From NCBI GenBank assembly GCA_040216735.1, contig JAVJOO010000002.1:213118-277117 (forward strand): a stretch of DNA of 64,000 nt. Direction: 5' to 3'. The notes under the pieces were generated by a model. That model was not told the origin of the DNA. It searched no databases and saw only the letters and a list, made by a program, of their open reading frames with translations. Below are positions 9,559 to 19,389 of this stretch, piece after piece (the first letter of the stretch is position 1; every line of letters starts with the position of its first letter). Source of the stretch: Alphaproteobacteria bacterium (lineage in GTDB: Bacteria > Pseudomonadota > Alphaproteobacteria > SHVP01). The position numbers and the translations under genes are program-made.

Positions 9559-9867
9559 ATGGTTCAAATAGGCTTCGGGGGCGTCAGCCCCACACCGGTC
9601 GGTTTTACAGGTCCAGCTCTGGGCGAGGCAGTGTCTCGCCGGGTCCAGGACCAACAGACCGCCCGCCCGGTTCGCGAAACCGAAGAGCCCGATGACGGCG
9701 GCGATCGCCAGCCGACAACCTTGATCGATAGCCGCGAACGCACCGACGAGATTCGCGCGCGCAACGAGGCCGAAGACGAAGCGGTACGTGCGGCCCAAGA
9801 AGACCGTCGACGTGAGCGCGAAGACCGCGACCCGCAACCCGGCGACCGGCTCGATCTTCGGGTCTAA
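9559..9867 (+). CDS. Small, highly charged protein of unknown function
   Basis: 102 residues; I do not recognise a family. The N-terminal 25 residues are Gly/Pro/hydrophobic (VQIGFGGVSPTPVGFTGP); the rest is rich in Glu, Asp, Arg and Gln and predicted by eye to be disordered or helical (ERTDEIRARNEAEDEAVRAAQEDRRRERE). No signal peptide or cysteine. A good intrinsic terminator 25 bases after the stop supports a real transcription unit. TTAAGGTTAA lies just before the ATG where a ribosome site would be. Confidence 0.55.
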   Translation: MVQIGFGGVSPTPVGFTGPALGEAVSRRVQDQQTARPVRETEEPDDGGDRQPTTLIDSRERTDEIRARNEAEDEAVRAAQEDRRREREDRDPQPGDRLDLRV

Positions 9868-9891
9868 GCGCCCGCCAACAAACCGTCGACC

Positions 9892-9918
9892 AAAGGCGCC
9901 CCAGAGGCGCCTTTTTTT
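9892..9918 (+). terminator. Intrinsic terminator after the small charged gene
   Basis: AAAGGCGCC (9892-9900), loop CCAGA, GGCGCCTTT (9906-9914), continuing as a run of T to 9918. It sits between two convergent genes and ends the rightward one. On the other strand the T tract is short, so leftward termination of ispZ is less certain. Confidence 0.85.
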
Positions 9919-9937
9919 GTGTCGCGACGCACCCTCG

Positions 9938-10525
9938 TTAGCGGTCGGATGACGCTTCGGGTTCTACCGCATGACGCTGGAGCAGCGGCAGCAACGACAG
10001 GCTGAAAGCTATCGTCAGCGGCATGATTCCGAATACTTTGAAATTGACCCAGGCATCCGTCGATAGGTTGCGCCACACCAATTCGTTGAGAATCGCCAAG
10101 ACGACAAAAAACCAAGCCCAGCGCCAAGTCAGTTTGCGCCAACCGATGTCGTCGAGTTTGAAAACCGCCCCGAGCACGATCTTTAGGAATGGCCGTCGTA
10201 GGGCAAGGCCCACGAACAGAACCGCAGCGAGGAGAAAGTTCGCGATGGTGGGCTTGAGCTTGATGAATAGCTCGTCGTTCAAGATCAGCGTGAGGCTACC
10301 GAAAATCAGGACCACAGCCGCCGTGATGATCGGCAAGAGCGGTAGCCGGCGTTCGATCGTGTAGGACACACCGAGGGCAATCGTGATCGCGGCCATGAAT
10401 GCCGCAGTCGCGACGAAGATATCCCACCGCGCATTGCTGACGAAAAAGACCGCCAACGGCCCAAGGTCGAGGGCGAAGCGTGGTAGAGGACCGAGGGTGC
10501 GGCCATTTTCAGAGCGATCCATCAT
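9938..10525 (-). CDS. ispZ: Inner-membrane septation protein A family (IspZ/YciB)
   Basis: 195-residue polytopic inner-membrane protein affecting septation and envelope integrity in proteobacteria. About five hydrophobic segments, with the family-typical DLGPLAVFFV near the N-terminus, the LPLLPIITAAVVLIFGSLTL helix and WRKLTWRWAWFF. ATG at 10525 has AAGGGG about six bases upstream; ATG 10522 is equally in frame; the longer open frame to 10717 is shadow sequence over ftsY. Last gene of the leftward dapF-mtaB-ftsY run. Confidence 0.88.
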   Translation of the reverse strand: MMDRSENGRTLGPLPRFALDLGPLAVFFVSNARWDIFVATAAFMAAITIALGVSYTIERRLPLLPIITAAVVLIFGSLTLILNDELFIKLKPTIANFLLAAVLFVGLALRRPFLKIVLGAVFKLDDIGWRKLTWRWAWFFVVLAILNELVWRNLSTDAWVNFKVFGIMPLTIAFSLSLLPLLQRHAVEPEASSDR

Positions 10526-10589
10526 ACGGGCCCCTTGGTTGAAATGCCGCTGCCAAGGCTGTGGCAACGGATAGTACGGCGGCGGCACG

Positions 10590-11534
10590 TCAAGGCGAAC
10601 GGGTCTCCTCCGCCCCAACCAGCGCCCGTGCAAACGCACCGGCCTCGAACGGTCGGAGATCGTCGATGCCTTCTCCGACACCAACTGCATGCACCGGCAG
10701 GCCGAAGCGCTCGGCAACCGCGACCAAGACGCCGCCTCGGGCCGTACCGTCGAGTTTAGTCATGATCAAACCGCTGACGTCGCAAGCCTGGCGAAACAAG
10801 TCGACTTGACTGAGCACGTTTTGACCGGTCGTCGCATCGAGAACCAGAAGGACGCTATGGGGTGCGCTTGCATCTTGCTTTTTTACGACTCGAACGATTT
10901 TTTCAAGCTCAGCCATTAAGCCAGCCTTGTTTTGTAGGCGTCCGGCGGTATCGATTAGGAGAACGTCTTTTTTGTTCGCCTTTGCCTCAGCCATTGCGTC
11001 GAACGCTAGCCCCGCGGGGTCGGCCCCGACGTCCTTGGCAAACACTTCAACGCCTGCCCGTTGACCCCATACTTTCAGTTGATCGATCGCCGCGGCACGG
11101 AACGTGTCACCGGCCGCAATCGCGACCGAACGTCCCTGGGACACCAACAGGTTCGCGAGCTTGCCGATTGTCGTCGTCTTACCTGTACCGTTCACGCCGA
11201 CGACCAGGACGACAAAAGGTGCCCGCGAGGGATCCGTTTCTAGCGCAACGGCAACCGGCGTCAGGATTTTCTCGATTTCATCGGCAACCAACAGGCGTAC
11301 CTTGGCCGCGTCGTCGCCATCGTAACGGCGCGCAGCGATGGCACCGACAATCCGCCGCGCCGCATCAATACCCATGTCGGCCGAAACCAATAGGTCTTCG
11401 AGCTCTTCCAGCGTTGCCCGGTCGAGCTTCCGTCCGCTGAAAATCCCGCCAATCCCTTGACTCAAGGTTCCCGCCGAACGGGATAACCCGTCCCGAAGCC
11501 GGCTCATCCAGCCCCGTTTGACAGCCTCAGCCAT
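10590..11534 (-). CDS. ftsY: Signal recognition particle receptor FtsY
   Basis: SRP receptor GTPase that docks Ffh-ribosome complexes at the membrane. 314 residues: short N-terminal region without the long acidic A domain of E. coli, an N-domain helix bundle, then the G domain with GVNGTGKTT at about 113-121, DTAGR and TKLDGTARGG. Start ATG 11534 (MAEAVKRGWMSRLRDGL) overlaps the mtaB stop by 8 bases; the open frame to 11906 runs inside mtaB. Its partner ffh lies 2.3 kb away on the other strand. Confidence 0.95.
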   Translation of the reverse strand: MAEAVKRGWMSRLRDGLSRSAGTLSQGIGGIFSGRKLDRATLEELEDLLVSADMGIDAARRIVGAIAARRYDGDDAAKVRLLVADEIEKILTPVAVALETDPSRAPFVVLVVGVNGTGKTTTIGKLANLLVSQGRSVAIAAGDTFRAAAIDQLKVWGQRAGVEVFAKDVGADPAGLAFDAMAEAKANKKDVLLIDTAGRLQNKAGLMAELEKIVRVVKKQDASAPHSVLLVLDATTGQNVLSQVDLFRQACDVSGLIMTKLDGTARGGVLVAVAERFGLPVHAVGVGEGIDDLRPFEAGAFARALVGAEETRSP

Positions 11535-12765
11535 GGACCACGCCAAGGAGGGTGTCCCCGGTATGTCCGGTGACCGATACCGCCACGCGGTGACCCGGCG
11601 GCGCCGGCGTCTCGATCGCCACCGGCAGGAAGTGATCGGTACGGGCGACATTCGGCCCTTCAACGACCGCATCGACGCGCCGACCGACGAAACGATCAAG
11701 GGTCGAGGAGAGCTGACGTTGGCCCGCGGCTCTAAGATCGGCGGCGCGGGCGCGGCGAATGGCTTTGGGCCAGCCCGGCATGGTTGCCGCCGCCGTACCC
11801 GCGCGCTCGGAGTAGGGAAACACGTGGAGCAAGGCGAGGTCGGCCTCGGCCACGACGGCAAGCGTCGTGGCGAACTGTTCCTCGGTCTCGGTGGGAAAAC
11901 CGGCAATAAAATCGGCTCCGATCACGGTATCGGGACGCGCCGCGCGGAGTGCCGAGCAGACCGACAGGACATCCGCCCGCCGATGACGGCGCGCCATGCG
12001 GCGCAACACCATGTCGTCGCCGGACTGCACGCTGAGGTGCCAGTGCGGCAGCAACCTTGCGTCTCGCGCATAGAGGTCGATGAGCGCCGCGCTCACTTCG
12101 ACGGGGTCGATCGATGTGATCCGGACGCGCATGTCTTCTGGCAGCGACTGCAACAGCGCCGCGACCAATCCTGCAATATTGCCTTTGGGCTCGAGATCTT
12201 TGCCGTAGTCGCCAATGTCGACACCGGTCAAAACGATTTCCCGGTACCCGTTGTCGTAAAGCCGCTTCGCTTGCGCGACAACATCGGACACAGTGACGCT
12301 GCGTGAAGGGCCGCGACCGAAAGGAATGATGCAAAACGTGCACCGATGGTCGCAACCGTTTTGAATCTGCATGAACGCGCGCGACCGGCCCTCGAATCCC
12401 TCGATGAGATGCCCCGCGGTTTCGCTGACGGCCATGATGTCGCCGACCGTTGGCGCAACCTCGAGGTCGGCGAATGCTTTGGGGGACAACTTCTCCTGGT
12501 TGCCGATGACCGCATCGACTTCGTCCATCGCGGCATAGCGCTCAGGCGTGATTTGCGCCGAACACCCGGTGACAACGAGTTTTGCACCGGGCCGTTCACG
12601 GCGGGCCTTGCGAATGGCTTGGCGCGCCTGGCGCTCGGCCTCCGCGGTGACCGCACAGGTGTTGACGATGACCGCGTCGGCTAAACCGGCCGCCGCCGCG
12701 CTGCGGCGAATGACCTCGGATTCGTAGGCATTGAGGCGGCAGCCAAAGGTGATGACATCGATCAT
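11527..12765 (-). CDS. mtaB: tRNA threonylcarbamoyladenosine methylthiotransferase MtaB
   Basis: Radical SAM enzyme adding a methylthio group to t6A37 in ANN-decoding tRNAs. 412 residues: N-terminal UPF0004 domain with Cys9, Cys37 and Cys68 for the auxiliary cluster, radical SAM triad Cys138, Cys142, Cys145 (CDHRCTFC), and a C-terminal TRAM-like region. Choice of MtaB over MiaB rests on the short N-terminus (MIDVITFGCRLNAYES) and the CDHRCTFCIIPFGRG wording. ATG overlaps the dapF stop as ATGA. Confidence 0.9.
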   Translation of the reverse strand: MIDVITFGCRLNAYESEVIRRSAAAAGLADAVIVNTCAVTAEAERQARQAIRKARRERPGAKLVVTGCSAQITPERYAAMDEVDAVIGNQEKLSPKAFADLEVAPTVGDIMAVSETAGHLIEGFEGRSRAFMQIQNGCDHRCTFCIIPFGRGPSRSVTVSDVVAQAKRLYDNGYREIVLTGVDIGDYGKDLEPKGNIAGLVAALLQSLPEDMRVRITSIDPVEVSAALIDLYARDARLLPHWHLSVQSGDDMVLRRMARRHRRADVLSVCSALRAARPDTVIGADFIAGFPTETEEQFATTLAVVAEADLALLHVFPYSERAGTAAATMPGWPKAIRRARAADLRAAGQRQLSSTLDRFVGRRVDAVVEGPNVARTDHFLPVAIETPAPPGHRVAVSVTGHTGDTLLGVVHG

Positions 12766-13613
12766 CGCGGCACCAATTCAAGCCGATCCGGGTCGACAGT
12801 GCCGGAGAAACTGATCGCCACCGGGCCCGACATGAGGACGTGATCGTCCGTCGCACGCCAGACGATTCCGAGCGCGCCGCCGGGCAGATGGACCGATGCC
12901 TCGCGGCCGCACAGGCCGCGCCGCACCGCCGCAACCAACGTTGCGCATGCCGCAGTTCCACATGCCAGTGTAAGCCCCGCCCCACGTTCCCAAACTCGCA
13001 AGGCGATATCGTCCCCAGTGACAGCCGCTAGGCTGATATTGGCCCCTTCGGGAAATAGAGCGTCGCGCTCCAGGCGCGCGCCAAATCGCCCCAGGTCGTA
13101 GCGGTGCGGATCGTCGACGAAAAACACGGCGTGGGGGTTGCCCATGTTGACGCCGACCGGATCGCGGAGCGGGCCCGCATCGGTTTCGATCTCTAGCCTG
13201 AGATGCAGCGTGTCCATCGCCTGGGCCAACGGAATTTCTTGCCACGCCAAGCGGGCCGGCCCCATGTCGACGGTTGTGGTGCCGTTGGGGCCGCGCGATG
13301 CCGTCACAATGCCGGTCGCGGTCTCAATGGAAACCACATCGAGTTGGAGTTCGTCGAGCAGGACCGCGCCGACGCACCGGGTTCCATTACCGCAAGCTCC
13401 AACCGCCGCCCCGTCCGCATTGGCCATGACGAGACCGGCATCGGCATTGTCCGAGTCGCCGATGATCATGATCTGGTCGAAACCGATGCCCCTGTGCCGG
13501 TCTGCAAGCGCCCGAATGCGGTCCTCTGGCAGCTGTAAGGCCTTGCCGCGCGAGTCGATCACGACGAAGTCGTTGCCCAAACCGTGCATTTTGGTGAAGT
13601 TCAGCGCGCCCAT
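12762..13613 (-). CDS. dapF: Diaminopimelate epimerase
   Basis: Converts LL- to meso-diaminopimelate for lysine and peptidoglycan synthesis. 283 residues with the two catalytic cysteine motifs, GACGNGTRC (Cys74) and LACGTAACA in the C-terminal half. Start ATG 13613 (MGALNFTKMHGLGNDF) fits the family; an upstream TTG at 13649 would add 12 residues. No strong ribosome site is seen. First gene of the leftward run, divergent from ffh. Confidence 0.95.
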   Translation of the reverse strand: MGALNFTKMHGLGNDFVVIDSRGKALQLPEDRIRALADRHRGIGFDQIMIIGDSDNADAGLVMANADGAAVGACGNGTRCVGAVLLDELQLDVVSIETATGIVTASRGPNGTTTVDMGPARLAWQEIPLAQAMDTLHLRLEIETDAGPLRDPVGVNMGNPHAVFFVDDPHRYDLGRFGARLERDALFPEGANISLAAVTGDDIALRVWERGAGLTLACGTAACATLVAAVRRGLCGREASVHLPGGALGIVWRATDDHVLMSGPVAISFSGTVDPDRLELVPR

Positions 13614-13671
13614 GCCGGGGTTATATGGCTCAAACCGCTGAAAATCCAAGGTATTCCCACAACCACGATCC

Positions 13672-13700
13672 TTGACCGGGTTTGGCCCCGGGCGTATGGT
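13672..13700 (+). promoter_or_regulatory. Candidate sigma-70-type promoter for ffh
   Basis: TTGACC (13672-13677), 17-base spacer, TATGGT (13695-13700), placing a start of transcription near 13707. It faces ffh and lies in the dapF/ffh divergent region. Inferred from consensus only. Confidence 0.5.
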
Positions 13701-13713
13701 CCGCGCCGTTCAC

Positions 13714-13783
13714 TACGGTTTTAGCCGTAAACCCGGTCCACGCCGGTCCGCCAGTCCGCGAAGGTTCGCGCACTGGCGTTTTT
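13714..13783 (+). terminator. Structured ffh leader with terminator-like hairpin
   Basis: In the 5' leader of ffh, TACGG...CCGTA can form a small hairpin near 13714-13729. A long one follows: CGCCAGT (13749-13755) and CGCGAA pair with TTCGCG and ACTGGCG (13772-13778), with a C/C mismatch, and TTTTT follows at 13779-13783. It ends 27 bases before the ffh ATG, so it would act as a leader attenuator or end a roughly 75-base leader RNA. Confidence 0.5.
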
Positions 13784-13810
13784 GGCGTTTGGCCTACGCG
13801 ATGAGATTTG

Positions 13811-15181
13811 ATGTTTGAGAGCCTGCAAGAGCGCCTCGGGTCCGTCCTAGCCAAGCTGAAGGACCGCGGCGCACTGAAGGAAAGCGATGTTGCGGAGGCG
13901 CTCCGCGAAGTGCGGGTTGCGCTGCTGGAGGCCGACGTCGCCCTGCCGGTCGTCAAAGACTTCATCGCCGAGGTGCAAAAGAAGGCCGTCGGCGAGGAGG
14001 TTCTGCGCAGCGTCACGCCAGGCCAGATGGTGATCAAGGTCGTCCACGACCATTTGGTCGAAATGCTGGGCGCCGAGTCCGCGGGCCTCAATCTGCGCGC
14101 CAATCCGCCGGTCCCGATCCTGATCGTCGGGTTGCAAGGATCGGGCAAGACGACGACCGCCGCCAAGTTGGCGCTGCGGCTCCAGGAACGGGACAAAAAG
14201 AAAGTCTACCTCGCGTCTCTCGACGTCTACCGGCCAGCCGCGCAAGAGCAGTTGCGGGTCCTAGGCGAACAAAGCGGTGTACCGACCCTTCCCATCATCG
14301 AGGGGCAGATGCCGCTCGATATTGCCCGCCGGGCCATGCAAGCCGCCAAGCTGCAGGGATTCGACATCGTGATTCTCGATACCGCCGGACGTCTTCACAT
14401 CGACGGCGCGCTGATGAACGAGGTCGCGGGCATTCGCGACGCGGTAAGCCCAGCGGAAACCCTGTTGGTCGCCGACGCATTGACCGGTCAGGACGCGGTC
14501 AACGTCGCCCGGGAATTCAAAGAACGCATCGGCCTGACCGGCATTGCGCTCACCCGCGTCGATGGCGATGGCAGGGGCGGTGCCGCTTTGAGCATGCGCG
14601 CCGTCACCGGATGCCCCATCAAGTTCATGGGCACGGGCGAAAAGCTCGACGCATTGGAAGAATTCCATCCCAGCCGGATCGCTTCGCGCATCCTCGGTAT
14701 GGGCGACATCGTCAGCTTGGTCGAGAAGGCGCAAGAGACGATCGACGCCGACGAAGCCGCGGCCCTCGAGAAACGGTTCCTAAAGGGGCAGTTCGATCTA
14801 GACGACATGGCCAACCAGTTCCGGCAAATGCGACGGATGGGTGGCATGAGCGGCTTGATGAACCTGCTGCCGGGCGTCGCCAAAGCCAAGAAACAAATGG
14901 CCGAGTCGCAGATGGACGACCGCTTGCTACGCCGACAGGAAGCCATCATCGGCTCGATGACGCCGCAGGAGCGGCGCGACATCCGCGTTCTCAACGGTTC
15001 GCGGCGGCGCCGGATCGCTGCCGGTTCAGGCGTCGAAATCCAAGACGTGAATCGACTCCTCAAACAGTACAAACAGATTTCAACCATGATGAAGAAGGTC
15101 GGGAAGCTTGGGAAAAAGGGCAAAGGACTGTCGCCCGAAGCCCTGCGCAACCTGATTCCGCCGCAACAATTTCCGCATTAG
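13811..15181 (+). CDS. ffh: Signal recognition particle protein Ffh (SRP54)
   Basis: GTPase that binds 4.5S RNA and signal sequences and hands ribosomes to FtsY. 456 residues: N domain, G domain with GLQGSGKTT at 107-115 and DTAGR, then a methionine-rich M domain with the SRP-RNA-binding segment around SRRRRIAAGSG. ATG at 13811 is preferred to TTG at 13808. First gene of a rightward run into rpsP, rimM, trmD and rplS. Confidence 0.96.
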   Translation: MFESLQERLGSVLAKLKDRGALKESDVAEALREVRVALLEADVALPVVKDFIAEVQKKAVGEEVLRSVTPGQMVIKVVHDHLVEMLGAESAGLNLRANPPVPILIVGLQGSGKTTTAAKLALRLQERDKKKVYLASLDVYRPAAQEQLRVLGEQSGVPTLPIIEGQMPLDIARRAMQAAKLQGFDIVILDTAGRLHIDGALMNEVAGIRDAVSPAETLLVADALTGQDAVNVAREFKERIGLTGIALTRVDGDGRGGAALSMRAVTGCPIKFMGTGEKLDALEEFHPSRIASRILGMGDIVSLVEKAQETIDADEAAALEKRFLKGQFDLDDMANQFRQMRRMGGMSGLMNLLPGVAKAKKQMAESQMDDRLLRRQEAIIGSMTPQERRDIRVLNGSRRRRIAAGSGVEIQDVNRLLKQYKQISTMMKKVGKLGKKGKGLSPEALRNLIPPQQFPH

Positions 15182-15218
15182 TTCCTGATCGTTTCAGCAA
15201 TCAAGAGGTAGCAGCAAA

Positions 15219-15647
15219 GTGTCAACGAAGATTCGCCTATCCCGAGCCGGCGCCAAGAAACGCCCCTACTATCGCGTGGTCGTTGCCGACGTGCGTAGCC
15301 CGCGCGATGGCAAGTTCATCGAACGGGTCGGGTCCTACAACCCACTCCTGCCCAAGACCGATCCGAATCGCGTCAAGATTGATGCCGAACGGGTCAAGTA
15401 TTGGCTTGATAATGGAGCGAAGCCGACGGAACGAGTCGCGCGCTTTCTTGGCGAGGCCGAGATCATCGCTATGCCGGCGCCGCGGAACAGCGTGGAGAAG
15501 AGCAAGCCGAAGGCTAAAGCTCAGGAACGCTTGAAGGCAGCCGAAGAGGCAGCAAAAGCCGCAGCCGAAGCCGCAGCCGCGCCGCAGGAAGACGCACCCG
15601 CCGCCGAAGCGCCGGCGAGCGAAGAGGGCGCGCCCCAGGCGGAATAG
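15219..15647 (+). CDS. rpsP: Ribosomal protein bS16 with long Ala/Glu tail
   Basis: 30S subunit protein. The first 80 or so residues are canonical ([28 protein letters not shown]). The protein continues to 142 residues with a low-complexity tail of Ala, Glu, Lys and Pro; such tails occur in alphaproteobacterial S16, though this one is long. Start is GTG at 15219 with AGAGG upstream at 15204-15208. Followed directly by rimM. Confidence 0.96.
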   Translation: MSTKIRLSRAGAKKRPYYRVVVADVRSPRDGKFIERVGSYNPLLPKTDPNRVKIDAERVKYWLDNGAKPTERVARFLGEAEIIAMPAPRNSVEKSKPKAKAQERLKAAEEAAKAAAEAAAAPQEDAPAAEAPASEEGAPQAE

Positions 15648-16175
15648 TTGGCGCAGGAAACGCGAGAGAGAGTCCTGATGGGGGTCGTCACCCGAGCCCA
15701 CGGCATCCGCGGCGATGTCGTGGTGAAGTGGTTCGGCGCAGACCTCGCGGCAGTTGGTTCGTACAAAATGTTCGAAGATGAGCAAGGCACGCAGGAATAC
15801 CGGATCGACCGGGCAAAACCGCTCAAAGGGGATACCTTTGTCGCGCACTTTGCCGGTGTCGATTCGCGCGACAGCGCCGAGGCGTTTCGCGGCACCGCCC
15901 TGTTCGTCAACCGCGACGCACTACCGCCGACCGAAGACGACGAGTTCTACCTCATCGATCTCGTCGGCCTCGACGCCGTCGACCCCGAAGGCCGCCCGAT
16001 TGGTAGAGTACTGGCGATGCATAATTTCGGCGCCGGCGACATTGTCGAGATCGAACCGGCCGACGGCGGGGCAACCTTGATGGTGCCCTTCACGCATGAC
16101 TGCGTTCCCGAGATCGATGTAAGTCGCCGCATCGTTGTTGCGCTCCCCGCGGAGATCGAGGTGCGTCATGAATGA
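15648..16175 (+). CDS. rimM: Ribosome maturation factor RimM
   Basis: Assists 30S head assembly around uS19. 175 residues with the N-terminal RimM barrel ([21 protein letters not shown]) and C-terminal PRC-barrel part ([13 protein letters not shown]). I take TTG at 15648, immediately after the rpsP stop, because AGGCGG lies just upstream and the residues before MGVV match the usual length; ATG 15678 would lose ten residues. The 3' end overlaps trmD by 8 bases. Confidence 0.92.
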   Translation: MAQETRERVLMGVVTRAHGIRGDVVVKWFGADLAAVGSYKMFEDEQGTQEYRIDRAKPLKGDTFVAHFAGVDSRDSAEAFRGTALFVNRDALPPTEDDEFYLIDLVGLDAVDPEGRPIGRVLAMHNFGAGDIVEIEPADGGATLMVPFTHDCVPEIDVSRRIVVALPAEIEVRHE

Positions 16176-16926
16176 CGCGACAAACCGCAATGCCGGCACC
16201 GGCGGGTCGCCGAAATGGACGGCGCAAGTGCTGACTGTTCTGCCCGAGGCCTTTCCGGGTCCGCTCGGTTTGTCTTTGGCGGGCAAGGGGTTGGAGACGG
16301 GGCTGTGGGCCCTGGATGTGATCGATCTGCGCGACTTCGCAACCGACAAGCACCGCACGGTGGACGATGCGCCGTTTGGCGGCGGACCGGGCATGGTGAT
16401 CCGACCGGATGTCGTCGCCCGCGCTCTCGACGATGCGGTGGAACGGCGACCATCCGAGTCGCGGAAACAAATCTATCTGACGCCGCGCGGCGCGCCGTTG
16501 ACGCAGGAACTCGTTCGGGAGATCGGCGCCGCCGACGTCGTCACGCTGATTTGCGGTCGATTCGAGGGCCTGGACGAGCGCGTACTCCAAGCCCGGCACA
16601 TCGAAGAAATCAGCCTCGGAGACTTTGTTCTTTCCGGCGGCGAGCCGGCGGCTATTGCGCTGATCGACGCCGTCGTTCGGCTGCAGCCGGGCATTATCGG
16701 CGATCAGGAGAGTCTCTCGGAGGAATCATTCGAGGACGGCCTCTTGGAATACCCCCATTACACCCGACCCAGAGTTTGGGAAGGGATGGCGGTGCCCGAC
16801 GTCCTGATTTCGGGACATCACGAACGGGTTCGTGAGTGGCGCAGAAGCCAAGCAGACCAAATCACCAAACAGCGGCGACCGGATCTTTGGCACCGGCACG
16901 CCGAATGCAGAAAGGCAAGGATCTAG
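16168..16926 (+). CDS. trmD: tRNA (guanine-N1-)-methyltransferase TrmD
   Basis: Methylates G37 of tRNAs to prevent frameshifting; SPOUT-class enzyme with a trefoil knot. 252 residues. Seen: [12 protein letters not shown] at the N-terminus, [13 protein letters not shown], and the knot/SAM region [10 protein letters not shown] and [17 protein letters not shown] 16168 overlaps the rimM stop; the stop is two bases before the rplS ATG. Confidence 0.95.
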   Translation: MNDATNRNAGTGGSPKWTAQVLTVLPEAFPGPLGLSLAGKGLETGLWALDVIDLRDFATDKHRTVDDAPFGGGPGMVIRPDVVARALDDAVERRPSESRKQIYLTPRGAPLTQELVREIGAADVVTLICGRFEGLDERVLQARHIEEISLGDFVLSGGEPAAIALIDAVVRLQPGIIGDQESLSEESFEDGLLEYPHYTRPRVWEGMAVPDVLISGHHERVREWRRSQADQITKQRRPDLWHRHAECRKARI

Positions 16927-16928
16927 CC

Positions 16929-17330
16929 ATGAACATTATCGAACAGCTTGAAAAAGAACACGTGGAGCGTCGCGGCACAGACGTTCCTGACTTCGGCCCG
17001 GGCGATACGATGCGTGTCAGCATCAAGGTCGTCGAAGGTGAACGCGAACGCGTTCAGGTCTTCGAGGGCGTCTGTATCGCCCGCAAGAACCGGGGCCTCA
17101 ATTCCGCCTTTACAGTCCGTAAGATTTCCTACGGCGAAGGTGTCGAGCGAATCTTCCAACTGCATTCGCCGCAACTCGCCAGCATCGAGGTCGTCCGCCG
17201 CGGCGACGTTCGTCGCGCGAAGCTTTACTACCTACGCGGTCGCACAGGCAAACGTGCACGTATCGCCGAGAAGCGGGACGACCGTCGCCCAGCCGGCGGC
17301 ACCGCCAAGGAAGAGGCCCCGAACAAATAG
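16929..17330 (+). CDS. rplS: Ribosomal protein bL19
   Basis: 50S subunit protein at the 30S interface. 133 residues, with [26 protein letters not shown] and a C-terminal [11 protein letters not shown] Lys/Arg/Pro/Glu tail extends it by about 15 residues. ATG 16929 has AAGGA at 16917-16921; the longer open frame from 16836 lies in trmD. Followed after 22 bases by leuC. Confidence 0.96.
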   Translation: MNIIEQLEKEHVERRGTDVPDFGPGDTMRVSIKVVEGERERVQVFEGVCIARKNRGLNSAFTVRKISYGEGVERIFQLHSPQLASIEVVRRGDVRRAKLYYLRGRTGKRARIAEKRDDRRPAGGTAKEEAPNK

Positions 17331-17352
17331 CTCCAAGCGAAGGCGAAGCGTT

Positions 17353-18765
17353 ATGGCGAATGCACGCACTCTATTCGACAAGATCTGGGACGCCCATCTG
17401 GTCAAGAAACTGGATGACGGGACAGCGGTGGTCTACATCGACCGTCACCTCGTCCACGAAGTGACAAGCCCGCAGGCCTTCGAGGGCCTGCGCTTGGCTG
17501 GACGTAAAGTCCGCAGCCCGGCCAGAACCCTCGCGGTCCCCGACCATAACGTGCCGACGACCGCCGACAGACTGTCCACCGTCAAGGACGAAGACTCGCG
17601 CATTCAGCTCGATGCGCTGAAAAAGAACGTTGCCGACTTCGGCGTCCCCTACATTCCGATCGACGACATTCGCCAAGGAATCGTCCACATCATCGGTCCG
17701 GAACAGGGATTGACCCAGCCCGGGATGACCATCGTCTGCGGCGACTCCCATACGGCAACCCATGGCGCCTTCGGGGCCCTGGCCTTCGGCATCGGCACGT
17801 CCGAAGTCGAACACGTGCTGGCCACCCAGACCTTGCTGATGAAGCGCCCCGCCAACATGCGGATCACGGTCACCGGCGCCCTGAAGAACGGGGTAACGGC
17901 GAAGGATTTGATCCTTGCCATTATCGGCAAGATCGGAACGGCCGGCGGCACCGGACATGTCATCGAGTACGCCGGGCAGGCCATTCGCGATCTATCGATG
18001 GAAGCGCGCATGACGGTGTGCAACATGAGCATCGAGGCCGGCGCGCGCGCGGGCCTGATCGCCCCGGACGAGACGACCTTTGCCTACGTCAAAGGACGCC
18101 CGATGGCGCCGAAGGCGGGCCAATGGGAACAGGCCGTCGCCTACTGGGAATCCCTCCGCTCGGATCCCGACGCGACCTATGACAAAGAGGTCACGATCGA
18201 CGCGTCCGATATCGTTCCCCAGGTGACTTGGGGCACGAGCCCGGAAGACGTCGCCCCGGTCACCGGCCGCGTACCGAGCCCGAACGACGCCAAGGACGAC
18301 GCCAAAAAGGTCGCGATCGAACGCGCCCTCGATTACATGGGCCTGACCCCCGGAACACCGATCACCGACATTAAGGTCGACCGCGTGTTCATCGGGTCGT
18401 GCACCAATGCCCGTATCGAGGACCTGCGCAGCGCCGCCGCAATCACCAAGGGCCGCAAGGTGGCCCCGGGCGTGATCGCCCTGGTTGTGCCGGGATCGGG
18501 CCTCGTCAAACAGCAAGCCGAGGAAGAGGGTTTAGACCAGATATTCCTCGACGCCGGCTGGGAATGGCGCGAACCGGGATGCTCGATGTGTCTTGGCATG
18601 AACCCCGACAAAGTCGGTGCCGGCGAACGCTGTGCGTCGACCTCCAACCGCAACTTCGAAGGCCGCCAGGGCACCGGCGCCCGGACCCACCTGGTTAGCC
18701 CGGCGATGGCCGCGGCGGCCGCCGTGACCGGCCACCTCGCCGATGTCCGCGACCTCGCCAACTAA
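17353..18765 (+). CDS. leuC: 3-isopropylmalate dehydratase large subunit
   Basis: Aconitase-family [4Fe-4S] subunit converting 2- to 3-isopropylmalate in leucine synthesis, acting with LeuD. 470 residues, typical. Seen: [42 protein letters not shown], and [10 protein letters not shown] with cluster cysteines. ATG 17353 is chosen on family length; the frame is open further upstream inside rplS. Confidence 0.96.
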   Translation: MANARTLFDKIWDAHLVKKLDDGTAVVYIDRHLVHEVTSPQAFEGLRLAGRKVRSPARTLAVPDHNVPTTADRLSTVKDEDSRIQLDALKKNVADFGVPYIPIDDIRQGIVHIIGPEQGLTQPGMTIVCGDSHTATHGAFGALAFGIGTSEVEHVLATQTLLMKRPANMRITVTGALKNGVTAKDLILAIIGKIGTAGGTGHVIEYAGQAIRDLSMEARMTVCNMSIEAGARAGLIAPDETTFAYVKGRPMAPKAGQWEQAVAYWESLRSDPDATYDKEVTIDASDIVPQVTWGTSPEDVAPVTGRVPSPNDAKDDAKKVAIERALDYMGLTPGTPITDIKVDRVFIGSCTNARIEDLRSAAAITKGRKVAPGVIALVVPGSGLVKQQAEEEGLDQIFLDAGWEWREPGCSMCLGMNPDKVGAGERCASTSNRNFEGRQGTGARTHLVSPAMAAAAAVTGHLADVRDLAN

Positions 18766-18776
18766 CGGATCGCACC

Positions 18777-19376
18777 ATGGAAAAGTTTGACATTTTGAAG
18801 GGCACGGCCGCGCCGATGCCGCTCAAGAATATCGACACCGACATGATTATCCCGGCGCAGTTCTTGAAAACGATCAAGCGGACGGGCCTTGGAAAAGTTG
18901 CGTTCTTTCGCATGCGCTTCGACGACAAAGGCGCCGAAAAACCGGACTTCGTTTTGAATCAAGATCCCTTTCGGAATGCGAAGATCATCGTCGCTGGAGA
19001 CAACTTTGGTTGCGGTTCGAGCCGTGAGCATGCGCCCTGGGCGCTCGCGGATTTCGGTATTCGCTGCGTCATCTCCACCAGCTTCGCGGACATTTTCTTC
19101 AACAACTCGGCCAAGAACGGCATTCTTCTAGTCGTCGTGTCCGCCGCCGACCGCGACACCTTGATGAAGGACGCGCAACAGGGCGCCACTCTCACGGTCG
19201 ACCTCGCCAAGCAAGTCGTCCGCCGCGCCGACGGCTCGGAGGTCCGCTTCGACGTCGAACCCAACCGCAAGCACAACCTGCTGAACGGGCTTGACGACAT
19301 TGGACTGACGCTTGAGCACGAGGCCGACATCGGCGCCTACGAGGAACGCCTCGGCACCGAACGCCCTTGGCTATAG
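18777..19376 (+). CDS. leuD: 3-isopropylmalate dehydratase small subunit
   Basis: Swivel-domain partner of LeuC. 199 residues, normal. Seen: the family start [39 protein letters not shown] and [16 protein letters not shown]. It starts 11 bases after leuC. Confidence 0.96.
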   Translation: MEKFDILKGTAAPMPLKNIDTDMIIPAQFLKTIKRTGLGKVAFFRMRFDDKGAEKPDFVLNQDPFRNAKIIVAGDNFGCGSSREHAPWALADFGIRCVISTSFADIFFNNSAKNGILLVVVSAADRDTLMKDAQQGATLTVDLAKQVVRRADGSEVRFDVEPNRKHNLLNGLDDIGLTLEHEADIGAYEERLGTERPWL

Positions 19377-19389
19377 GAGTCCTGCTGGC

